Assembly (NCBI GenBank): GCA_003170115.1
Contig: PMZS01000380.1
Location: 2,869 to 12,495 of the forward strand
Source: Spirochaetaceae bacterium
Lineage (GTDB): Bacteria > Spirochaetota > Spirochaetia > SZUA-6 > Fen-1364
Direction: 5' to 3'
DNA length: 9,627 nt
Shown: positions 1 through 6,852 of the stretch, one piece after another
How positions within the stretch are numbered: the stretch's first letter is position 1
Layout of the letters: every line of letters starts with the position of its first letter
The notes under the pieces: model-generated
What the model saw: the letters and a program-made list of their open reading frames with translations, nothing else
Told to the model about the DNA's origin: nothing
Database searches by the model: none
Translations under genes and position numbers: made by a program

Positions 1-2
1 CC

Positions 3-656
3 TTTCCTGCCTCGCCCAACACCCGTCGCACCTCCCAATCGGCCAAGGCATCATGGAGCGCCGACGGGATCGATGGGCGCTTCTGGGCGGTCATCTTCCT
101 CATCTTCCTCGGCCGGTTCGGAATCGGAGCCTACTATTCCTTCTTCTCCCTCTTTCTCCAGCAGTACTTTCCCAACTATGGAATCAGCTTGTTCTGGGCG
201 ATTGGCCCGTTCGCGGAGATGATAACGATCTTCTTCTCGGGTTCCCTGATTCAGCGATGGGGTCTTCGCACGATGTTCATTGTTTCCATGATCGCCATCA
301 CCCTTCGCCTGAGTCTTTTCATCGTGGCGCCGTCGATCGTGGTGGTCGGCCTGGCCCAGCTCCTGCACGCGTTCACGTTCGGGACATTCCACACTGCGGC
401 CGTGGCCTACGTGAATCGCACGGTTGCCCCCGAGCGGCGCGCAACCGGGATGGCGGTCTACAACGCCATCGGAATCGGCTTGCCGACATTCGTTGCAAGC
501 TCCGTGGGCGGGTACATCCTGCAGGCCCATGGTTTCGCCACGCTCTTCCTGGGATACGCGGCCGTTCCACTGATTTCGGTTCTCGCCCTGGCGATCTTCG
601 GAAAGCGCCTGCTTCCGTCGCTACAGCAGGAAGCGCCGACGCTCGGGAAGGCGTGA
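3..656 (+). CDS. MFS transporter, C-terminal half (MFS_1_like / HcaT type), 5'-partial
   Basis: This is the second half of a 12-TM major facilitator protein of the inner membrane, probably a proton-coupled importer of a sugar, nucleoside or aromatic acid. The frame is open from base 3 to the TGA at 654-656, so the start lies outside the window; about 217 residues are visible. After a hydrophilic stretch (the expected cytoplasmic loop between TM6 and TM7) come about six hydrophobic segments, starting at WAVIFLIFLGRFGIGAYYSF. Family-like features are the AEMITIFFSGSLIQRWG helix-loop, the LLHAFTFGTFHTAAVAYV segment, and a charged loop APERRATGMAVYNAIGIG before the last helix pair. This order (aE-helix, LHAFTFG, then arginine-rich loop) matches HcaT/LacY-like MFS_1_like proteins. 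ATG/GTG codons near base 189 are internal, since homology-like sequence continues upstream. Substrate is unknown. The gene runs convergently into the isomerase at 760. Confidence 0.85.
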   Translation, partial: FPASPNTRRTSQSAKASWSADGIDGRFWAVIFLIFLGRFGIGAYYSFFSLFLQQYFPNYGISLFWAIGPFAEMITIFFSGSLIQRWGLRTMFIVSMIAITLRLSLFIVAPSIVVVGLAQLLHAFTFGTFHTAAVAYVNRTVAPERRATGMAVYNAIGIGLPTFVASSVGGYILQAHGFATLFLGYAAVPLISVLALAIFGKRLLPSLQQEAPTLGKA

Positions 657-683
657 TCGGGCCCCGGAGGTATTCCGGGAGAC

Positions 684-725
684 GGCGAGCTCGGGCCTGC
701 TATTCATAGGCCGGCCCGAGCTGCC
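684..725. terminator. Inverted repeat between convergent genes, probable bidirectional terminator
   Basis: A perfect 10-bp inverted repeat, agctcgggcc (688-697) and ggcccgagct (713-722), can be lengthened by three more pairs (684-686 with 723-725) if one G is bulged. The loop is about 15 nt and can pair further (ggcc/ggcc). It sits 28 nt after the MFS stop and 35 nt before the end of the convergent isomerase, the usual place for a shared terminator. There is no proper T-tract on either side, so a Rho-independent mechanism is only probable. Confidence 0.5.
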
Positions 726-759
726 TTCACGACAGTACAGCGGACACGCCGCCCTGGCG

Positions 760-1350
760 CTAGTAGTCAATACCGGCCTTGTCGAGGAGCCGCTTGAGAT
801 TCGCGACGCATTTCTTCATGCACGGCTCCGGGTCGTCGTAGAAGTTGTACATCTCGATCATCAGGTAGCCATCGTAACCGATCTGCTTGAGGGTCTTCAG
901 AGCCGCCAAGATATCGATCGATCCCTCGCCGATCGGCAGGTGGAAGTGCTTGTACCTCTTCATGTCGTCCACGTGCACGACCTTGATCCGTTCCTTGCCA
1001 AGCAAACGGATCTGCTCGGGAACGTCTAGACGCTGGACCCACATGTGGCTGATGTCCATCACCATGCCAAAATGATCCGGCGTGGCGCCGATGGCCTTCA
1101 GCACATCGATCGCTTCCGACGGCCTCGCCACGTATTGCTCCTCGGCCAGCTCCGTCGCGAGGACGATATTGCGGGACATCGCGTGCTCGTAGACCTCTTT
1201 CCAGCCCGCCTTCACCCAGGCGTCTGCCTCGTCGGGATCCGAAAGGGTCTTTCCTGCGGCGATCTGGACCACTTTCACTCCGAGCTCGGCCCCCAGATCC
1301 ACGCACCGCTTCGTGCAGTCGATACGAAGGAGGCAGGCGTTGACATCTTC
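760..1350 (-). pseudogene. Sugar phosphate isomerase/epimerase (xylose isomerase-like TIM barrel), N-terminus missing
   Basis: The remnant belongs to the AP-endonuclease-2/xylose-isomerase-like TIM-barrel family, cytosolic metal-dependent enzymes that isomerise or epimerise sugars and their derivatives. The visible order fits the family's C-terminal two thirds: RIDCTKRCVDLGAELGVKVV (the LGA strand), ATELAEEQY (candidate metal Glu), GMVMDISHMWV (Asp and His ligands), KVVHVDDMKR (His), the glycine-rich IGEGSID, and GYDGYLMIEMYNF (final Glu). On the minus strand the frame is open only from a stop at 1351-1353 to the TGA at 760-762. That is under 200 codons against roughly 270-290 for family members. 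About 90 N-terminal residues, including the first barrel strands, are absent; the DNA where they should lie is the start of the ROK gene on the other strand. A GTG at 1300-1302 has no good ribosome site. A full barrel cannot form, so it is probably inactive unless the break is an assembly error. Confidence 0.75.
1327..1333 (+). promoter_or_regulatory. Ribosome binding site that sets a TTG start for the ROK gene
   Basis: AAGGAGG matches the full anti-Shine-Dalgarno core and is followed after 6 nt by TTG at 1340-1342. The frame is open further upstream, but the in-frame ATG at 1313 has no such site and would add residues not seen in ROK regulators. The site lies on DNA that on the minus strand encodes Leu-Leu of the broken isomerase. 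Confidence 0.7.
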
Positions 1351-2418
1351 TCAGCGTACCGGCGACCCGGAGCATGCCCGGGAATTGAACCGCGCGATCG
1401 TCCTCAATGCGTTCAGGGGCAACGCGAAGACCAGCCGTGCGGATCTCGTGCACCGACTGCATCTCAGCAAGGTCACCATTTCCTCCATCGTGAGCGAATT
1501 AGTGCGCGATCACCTCCTCGTGGAGACGGGAGAGGGAACCTCGCAGCCTTCCGGCGGCCGAAAGCCGATTCTTCTTTCTCTCAATACGGAGCGCAAGCGT
1601 GTGATCGGCATCGACATCGGTGCAACGGCGATCAACGGGGCGCTGAGCGACCTTGGAGGCCGCCTGCTCGCCCGTTGCCGCAGGGCCACGCCGACGAGTC
1701 GCAGTGTTCGAAGCGTTGTTTCTCAGGTCGGTTCCATTGTCGGTGAGCTCCTGAGGACGGAAAAATCCTCCGGCGGTTCGGTGCTCGGCGTCGGCATGTC
1801 AGCGGCGGGTATCGTGGAATCCAGCTCGGGTGTAGTCCGCTTCTCCCCTGATTTCAACTGGAAGCAGGTGGCTCTGGGAGAGTTGATCAGGGAGGCGACA
1901 GGCCTGGACGTGGCGGTGGACAACTGCACGCGGGCCATGGCTCTGGGCGAACAATGGTTTGTCAAAGCCCGCGGATTGCGGAACGCCTTTTACGTGAACG
2001 TGGGGTACGGGGTCGGCTCCGCGATCATCGCCAACAGTCAGGTCTACGACAATCACAGTGAGTTCGGTCACTTGTTCGTGACGCGACCAGGAACGAAGTG
2101 CTACTGCGGCAAAACGGGGTGCCTCGAGACGGTGTCGTCGGGGCATGCGATCGAGCGGCGCGCACAGGAAGTGTTGAAGCCGCGCCGAGGCGAGTGGATC
2201 ACGGCGCGCGCGTTGGCGGAGCGGGCATTGCGCGGAGACCGGCAGGCGCCACGCTGCTGGGCCCGGTCCGGCGTGAGTTCGAGGTCCATGCCATGGACGT
2301 GATCCGGGCTTCGACGGTGGTGGAGCCCTCGGCTTTGGGCATGGACGCGGCCCTTTTTGGCGCCGTCTCCCTCGCCTTGAACCGTTTCGTCTTTCACCCC
2401 GAGCTCCTCCACCACTGA
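1340..2418 (+). pseudogene. ROK-family transcriptional regulator (NagC/XylR/Mlc type), internal deletion with frameshift
   Basis: A sugar-responsive repressor related to NagC, Mlc and XylR. From the TTG at 1340: residues 11-61 form a MarR-like winged helix (helix-turn-helix SRADLVHRLHLSKVTISSIV), with the wing SGGRKPILLSLN at 71-82. The ROK sugar-binding domain follows, with DIGATAINGA at about 92-101. Its zinc site is complete: H244 in EFGH and C254, C256, C261 in CYCGKTGC. The position of the catalytic Asp of ROK kinases is Cys (C196 in DNCTRAM), as expected for a regulator rather than a kinase. The first frame goes wrong after ALRGDRQA (about 2248) and stops at 2300-2302. The C-terminal part, LLGPVRREFEVHAMDVIRAS to the TGA at 2416-2418, continues in another frame. 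The usual segment of roughly 40-50 residues between these parts (LG-xx-lvn-xx-P-x-xvvlGG) is missing, so this is a deletion not divisible by three. It heads the operon, 31 nt before the Fe-ADH. Confidence 0.8.
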
Positions 2419-2449
2419 GAGAGTCCGGCGGGTTCACGAGGAGAGCGCG

Positions 2450-3625
2450 ATGACTGGCTTCAGCTACTACCAACCGACGCAGATCAGATTCGGCAGCGGC
2501 CGAGTGAAGGAGGTGGGAACGGCTGTCTCCTCAATCGGACATCGGTGCCTGGTGGTGACGGGCAGCAACCTTCCCGTCTGCAGCCCGCATCTCGATGCCG
2601 TCCTGGAGAGCCTCCGCGAGGCGGGTGTTGCGGCAACGCATTTCTCAGGAGCCGTCCCCAACCCGACCATCGAGAGCGTTTCGCGCGGCGCGGCGCTGAC
2701 GAGGCGGGAGGACGTCGATGTCATCCTGGGCCTTGGAGGCGGCTCCAGCATCGACACTGCGAAGGCAGTCGCAGTAGAGGCAACTCATCCCGGCACGGCG
2801 TGGGATTATCTCTACTTCAAACAGGCTCCCACGGAGAGAACGCCGCCGGTCATCGCGGTGCCGACCACCTCGGGGACCGGCTCCCACGTCACCCAGGTTG
2901 CGGTGCTCACGGAGACTGCCACGAAGACCAAGTCGGCAATCTTCCACGTGCACATCTACCCGCGCCTTGCCATCGTCGACCCGGACTTGATGAGCACGGT
3001 TCCCCCGAAGGTGACGGCCGCTACCGGTTTCGACGTCTTTGCGCACGCCTTCGAGTCCTTCATCCATGTCGCCGCATCTGCGTACACCGACCTGATGGCG
3101 CTCGAGGCGATGCGGATCGTCGGCTCGTACCTCCCGCGCGCCGTCAAGGACGGGCACGACCGGGAAGCCCGCCAGATGATGGCCCTTGCAGACACCCTGG
3201 CGGGCCTGTGCATCGCAAACGCGGGGGTCACGCTGCCGCACGGCATCGGCATGGCCATCGGTGGATTTCGGCCGGCTGTGATGCACGGGGAAGCCCTCGC
3301 GGCGATCTATCCCGAGTTCACCCGCTTCACCTGGAAGTGCGCCAGGGCGAAGTTCGCGGCGATGGGACGGATACTCGACCGATCGCTCGATGGGGTCGAA
3401 GAATCCGTCGCCGCGGAGGGTTCTTGTTCGGCCGTCGACGCGTTCCTCAAGAGCATCAGGCTCGCGACGTGCCTGGAAGCCTTGGGGGTCAGCCAAGCTG
3501 AGCTGGCGCCGCTCACGGCGAGCAGCATGGTCCTGCCGGACTATCGGAACAACCCACGCGTCGCAACGAGCGACGAGATACTCGCAATGCTGGCAAAGAG
3601 CTACCGCGGGTTGATGCAGGAGTGA
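2450..3625 (+). CDS. Iron-containing alcohol dehydrogenase (group III)
   Basis: A cytosolic NAD(P)-dependent, metal-dependent dehydrogenase of the FucO/YqhD/butanol-dehydrogenase family, interconverting an alcohol or polyol with its aldehyde or ketone. At 391 residues it has normal family length and looks intact. Residues 96-100 GGGSS begin the dinucleotide-binding motif GGGSSIDTAK, and PTTSGTGS (138-145) is the second conserved loop. Metal ligands are D195 and H199 in GFDVFAHAFES, H264 in LPHGIG and H279 in MHGEAL. The gap between the last two His is one residue longer than in FucO, and the extra His often seen four residues after the first is Met. The ATG at 2450 has GAGGAG (2438-2443) six bases upstream, fixing the start. 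It lies between the repressor and the importer and is probably co-transcribed with them, so its substrate is likely derived from the imported compound. The exact substrate is not inferable. Confidence 0.9.
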   Translation: MTGFSYYQPTQIRFGSGRVKEVGTAVSSIGHRCLVVTGSNLPVCSPHLDAVLESLREAGVAATHFSGAVPNPTIESVSRGAALTRREDVDVILGLGGGSSIDTAKAVAVEATHPGTAWDYLYFKQAPTERTPPVIAVPTTSGTGSHVTQVAVLTETATKTKSAIFHVHIYPRLAIVDPDLMSTVPPKVTAATGFDVFAHAFESFIHVAASAYTDLMALEAMRIVGSYLPRAVKDGHDREARQMMALADTLAGLCIANAGVTLPHGIGMAIGGFRPAVMHGEALAAIYPEFTRFTWKCARAKFAAMGRILDRSLDGVEESVAAEGSCSAVDAFLKSIRLATCLEALGVSQAELAPLTASSMVLPDYRNNPRVATSDEILAMLAKSYRGLMQE

Positions 3626-3684
3626 CGGGGGAACGAGAGACGCAGGGCGGATCCTGACGCTCTGAGAAAGGAGGCCCACAAGGG

Positions 3685-3750
3685 ATGGAGTCGTGGATCG
3701 AAGCATTGTCGCGTACAGATTCAAGCTCACCAAGGAGGAGGTACAGATGA
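3685..3750 (+). CDS. Possible 21-codon leader ORF overlapping the binding-protein start
   Basis: An ATG at 3685 is preceded at 10 nt by a complete AAAGGAGG (3667-3674) and opens a frame of 21 codons ending at the TGA 3748-3750. That TGA overlaps the ATG of the binding-protein gene (ATGA at 3747-3750), the arrangement used for translational coupling. Its codons 17-19 are three consecutive AGG (3733-3741), which are themselves the Shine-Dalgarno of the next gene. The peptide (MESWIEALSR then a Ser/Pro/Arg-rich tail) resembles nothing I recognise. It may be a coupling leader or a chance frame in the 121-nt gap after the Fe-ADH; no other structure is obvious in that gap. Confidence 0.3.
   Translation: MESWIEALSRTDSSSPRRRYR
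3732..3741 (+). promoter_or_regulatory. Strong ribosome binding site of the substrate-binding-protein gene
   Basis: AAGGAGGAGG lies 5-8 nt before the ATG at 3747, depending on the register used. It chooses this start over upstream in-frame GTG codons near 3693. The doubled GGAGG suits the high translation expected of a periplasmic binding protein. Confidence 0.75.
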
Positions 3751-5034
3751 AACGAATCGTGGTTCTGGTTCTGGTGCTCTGCGTTGGCACGGCGGGGTCG
3801 TTTGCCGCCGGAAGTCAAGAGGGCAAACCGGTCACCGTTACGCTGATGCACTTTCGCAGCGAGCTGACGGCGGAGTACAATGCGCTGTTCGCCGAGTTCA
3901 CGAAAGCCAATCCGAACATCAAGGTCGAGGCGCAGATGCTCGGGGCGTGGGAGTCGGCGTTCAAGACTCGGCGCGCCGCAAATGAGCTCGCCGATGTGAT
4001 CATGATCCATTCAGGCGCGGAGATCGTTGAGACGGCCAACGGGGGCTACCTCGAGGACCTGTCCAGCCAGCCCTTCATGAAGAACGTCCCCCGGGGCGTG
4101 CTCAACACGGTCGCAGTCGACCAGAAGGACTACATGCTGCCGATCGTCGCGCACAACGCCGTGCCCTTCTACAACGTCGATCTGTTCGCCAAGTACAAGG
4201 TCAAGCCCCCCACGAACTGGGACGAGTTGATGGCGGCCTGTGAAACGTTCAAGGCCAATGGCGTCACCCCCCCCCGTCACCTGGGAGCTCGGGGACGCCT
4301 ACAACACCACGTTCGCAGCGTGGGACACGTTCGGGGCGGTCATCGGCAACGACTGTTTGCCAATGGGAGAACGCATCTTCAAAGGATCGAGCACGTTCTC
4401 CAGCGAACCGGGTTTCCTCAAAGCCGTCGACCGGATACTGACCTTCAAGAAGAAGGGCTACATTCCGGATGGGGCGGAGGGCACGAACATCGACCAGGCC
4501 TTGAGTCATTTTGGCACAGGCAAGGCAGCGATGTTCTTTGGCGGGGCCTGGTACTACTCATCGCTCACAAACGCGAACCCGGACTTGAACATCCTGCCGA
4601 TGCCCATGCCCGCGAACGACAAGGGGACTCTGACCATTATCGACTCCGTACTCGAGGGCCTGACAATCAACACCAAGGCAAAGGAAAAGGCGGCGGCGGT
4701 CAAGCTGCTTGCATGGATGGGTACCCCGAAGGTCGCGGCAGATCACCTGCAGTTCTCCGGAGGGGGAAGCACTCCTATCCGTGGCGCCTCCGATTTCATC
4801 CCCGACACGCGGGCGACAAAGAGCATCCGCGAGCTGGGCAAGTTCGTCGACCAGATGGGGAGCGTTCGCTTCGACCAGCAGCCCTACACGCCGACTGCCT
4901 TCGGTCGTGACGTGCAGAGCCGGATCTTCGATGTGATCCGGGAAACGATGGTCGCCGGCGGCACGGCCCAGGATGTCGCGACGCAGCTGGACGCCCTGCT
5001 GAAGCAGACGAAGCAAGAGAATCGTACCGATGTC
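3747..5034 (+). pseudogene. ABC sugar substrate-binding protein (MalE/UgpB-like, family 1), frameshifted
   Basis: The extracytoplasmic receptor of a CUT1-type sugar importer. Residues 1-20 are a Sec signal peptide (MKR, hydrophobic VVLVLVLCVGTAG, cleavage likely after SFA) and mature AGSQEGKPVTV follows, a spirochaete-like style. Lobe 1 shows VTLMHFRSELTAEYNALFAE, DVIMIHSGAEIVE and YMLPIVAHNAVPFYNVDLFA. At about codon 174 a run of nine C (4267-4275) shifts the frame. Removing one C joins NGVTPP to VTWELGDAYNTTFAAWDTFG, a normal continuation. The rest holds FGTGKAAMFFGGAWYY, PMPANDKGT, KLLAWMGTPKVAADHLQFSG and ends like other family members at QLDALLKQTKQE (about 5019), giving roughly 424 residues, the usual length. 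No stop occurs there: the frame runs on to 5287-5289, through the hairpin and into permease 1. The CAG at 5005 or CAA at 5014 is one C-to-T change from a stop. The end given is the base before the hairpin. Confidence 0.85.
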
Positions 5035-5073
5035 GATCACCCTGCCGGCACACGCGCGTGCCGGCGGGTGATC
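5035..5073 (+). promoter_or_regulatory. Strong stem-loop between binding-protein and permease genes
   Basis: The arms gatcaccc + gccggcac (5035-5042, 5044-5051, with T5043 bulged) pair fully with gtgccggc + gggtgatc (5058-5073): 16 pairs around the 6-nt loop acgcgc, whose ends can pair further. There is no T-tract after it, and the next gene starts 20 nt later, so it is unlikely to be a full terminator. By analogy with malE-malF spacers, it probably protects the upstream message or limits downstream transcription so that the binding protein exceeds the permeases. Confidence 0.65.
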
Positions 5074-5092
5074 TCGTTAGCAAGGTTGGCAG

Positions 5093-5992
5093 ATGAAACG
5101 ACACTCGGAATCACGGACGCGGAAGATTGCGGCATATCTCACCTTCACAGCCCCTGCACTCTTCTTTTTCTCGTTTTTCTTCGTGTATCCAGTTCTTGGC
5201 ACCTTCCAGCTCAGCCTTTTCAAATGGGATGGCATTGCGCAGAAGGTGTTCGTAGGGCTGGCCAACTTCGCCTTTCTCCTGAGGGATGAGAGCAGATTGC
5301 TCACGGCCCTTGGCAACACGCTGTTCATCTCCGTGGTCACGACGATCGTGCTCAACGTGGGGTCGCTCGCCATCGCCCTGATTCTGGCGAGAGACCGGAA
5401 GCTCAATGAGATGTACAAGGCCCTCCTGTTCATGCCCGTGGTGATCTCTCGAGTAGCGAGTGCGATCATTTTCGGATGTCTCCTTGATCCGACGAGCGGC
5501 TTTGTCAACTATTCACTTCGCGCGATCGGCCTCGGAAAGATTGCGCTCCCATGGCTCGGCACCCACGTCGTGTCGCTGCTCGTGATATCGGCGATCATTG
5601 TCTGGGGTGGGCTGGGCGTATCGATGACGATCTATATCGCGGGTCTGAAGGCCATTCCGGCCGAGCTGACGGAGGCCGCCAGCATCGACGGCGCCGGATC
5701 CCTTCGCAGGTTTCGCCATATCACGCTCCCCCTGTTGGCGCCTGCGCTCACAGTGAACTTCTGCCTGATATTCATCAGTTGCCTGAAGGTTTTTGACGAG
5801 CCATGGTTGATCTACCACGCGACGCCCCCGAGGATCAGCTCAACGGTTTCCACGATCATCGTGTGGGAGGCATTTTCCGGCAGCCAGTTCGGCGTGTCTG
5901 CCGCTGTGGCCGTGGCGTTGTTCGTCCTGACGCTCGTGCTCGGATTCTCCGTGCTGTTTCTCCTTCGGGCCCGGGAGAGGAGGATGCCCTGA
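5093..5992 (+). CDS. ABC sugar importer permease 1 (MalF/UgpA-like)
   Basis: An inner-membrane permease subunit of a CUT1 carbohydrate importer, 299 residues and intact. A short basic N-terminus precedes TM1 (about 13-35, YLTFTAPALFFFSFFFVYPV). Further hydrophobic segments lie near 70-100, 110-130, 158-183, 215-235 and 265-292, giving the expected six helices. The cytoplasmic EAA loop that docks the ATPase is well kept at 194-213: EAASIDGAGSLRRFRHITLP, with the invariant G and the LP end. The ATG at 5093 has a modest AAGG (5082-5085) seven bases upstream, weaker than the site of the binding-protein gene. Its TGA at 5990-5992 overlaps the ATG of permease 2 by one base (TGATG), so the two are translationally coupled. 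No ATP-binding gene occurs in the window; a shared MsmK/UgpC-type ATPase elsewhere is the usual solution. Confidence 0.92.
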   Translation: MKRHSESRTRKIAAYLTFTAPALFFFSFFFVYPVLGTFQLSLFKWDGIAQKVFVGLANFAFLLRDESRLLTALGNTLFISVVTTIVLNVGSLAIALILARDRKLNEMYKALLFMPVVISRVASAIIFGCLLDPTSGFVNYSLRAIGLGKIALPWLGTHVVSLLVISAIIVWGGLGVSMTIYIAGLKAIPAELTEAASIDGAGSLRRFRHITLPLLAPALTVNFCLIFISCLKVFDEPWLIYHATPPRISSTVSTIIVWEAFSGSQFGVSAAVAVALFVLTLVLGFSVLFLLRARERRMP

Positions 5993-6845
5993 TGGTTGAT
6001 CGACGGTCTCTGGGGCCAGGTCTGGCATCGAACGTCATTCTATACGCGGTGATCACAATTATCGCCGTGGTCGTTGTCTTCCCGGTGCTGGCGATCTTGA
6101 GCAACTCTTTCAAGACCTACAGCGCGTACATGCAGAACCCCGTATCGCTACCGGCTCGGCCCGTCCTGGAAAGTTATGCCAAGGCGCGTGGCAAGGCGGA
6201 GCGTTCGCAGTCCACCTGCGGAACACGCTCTTCGTCGTCGTGTCGAGCGTTGCGGGGATCCTCGTCATCGGCGGCCTGGCGTCATATGGCATTGCCCGGC
6301 TGGAGGAAATAACGAGGTGGGGGACTGTCATCTATGCGTTTCTCGTGGCCGGCATCATGGTGCCCCCCACCACCGTGATCGTCAGGGTCTTTCTCTTCCT
6401 TCAGCAATTGCACCTTCTGAACGCCTTGGCGGGGGTGATCCTCTGCTATCTGGGCGCCTACCTGCCCATCCCGGTGCTGCTCATGACAGGCTTCTTCAAG
6501 AGTGTGCCGCGCGAGCTCTTCGATTCGATGGAGATCGATGGATGCGGGCCGATTCGGACCTTCTTGAATATCGTTGTACCACTGTCGAGGCCCGTCATCT
6601 CGACAGTCGTGATCCTGCTGTCCGTGTAGTTGTGGAACGAGTTTCTGTTCCCGTACATCCTGATATCCTCCGACCGCAAGATGACGGTCCAGGTGGCCCT
6701 GCAGAACATGGCAACCATGTTCTGGACGGACGTGCCCACCATGTTCGCGAGCGTGCTGTTCACCGTCCTGCCGCTGATCGCCGTCTACCTCGTGCTGCAG
6801 AGGCAATTCATCGAAGGATTGTCGCGTGGGGCGCTGAAGGGCTGA
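5992..6845 (+). pseudogene. ABC sugar importer permease 2 (MalG/UgpE-like), frameshift plus in-frame stop
   Basis: The partner permease of the CUT1 importer. The ATG at 5992 overlaps the previous stop and has GAGAGGAGG (5975-5983) upstream. TM1 is VILYAVITIIAVVVVFPVLA, followed by a typical SNSFKTYSAYM loop and VLESYAKA. Around 6184-6189 the frame changes, a net loss of one base or gain of two in gcgcg. The family-like sequence WQGGAFAVHLRNTLFVVVSS then continues in another frame through several helices. The EAA-type loop reads PRELFDSMEIDGCGPIRTFL, with the conserved DG and later LP kept (VVPL) but EAA replaced by DSM. A TAG at 6627-6629 interrupts VILLSV-stop-LWNEFLFPYI; TGG (Trp) would fit, so a single G-to-A change is likely. 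The tail ending VLQRQFIEGLSRGALKG is a classic MalG C-terminus, with the TGA at 6843-6845. Total size (about 284 codons) is normal. As read, no functional protein can be made. Confidence 0.85.
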
Positions 6846-6852
6846 GCCGCCT

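Noticed and set aside
767..1462. Minus-strand frame spanning the broken isomerase, as a way to rescue its N-terminus
   Set aside because: It is Arg-rich, out of frame with the isomerase motifs, and the part beyond 1340 shows no barrel-like sequence.
3747..3785. Lipoprotein signal with Cys12 of the binding protein
   Set aside because: Cys12 would leave only an 11-residue signal with a very short hydrophobic core; cleavage after SFA near residue 20 fits a normal Sec signal better.
2645..3790. Long open frame on the minus strand opposite the Fe-ADH gene
   Set aside because: It is Arg/Gly-rich with no recognisable motif and is a GC-skew shadow of the third-codon positions of a clearly real dehydrogenase.
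4267..4275. Programmed ribosomal frameshifting at the C9 run
   Set aside because: Such binding proteins are single-frame genes elsewhere; no stimulatory structure or conserved slippery heptamer is visible, and the same operon has other lesions.
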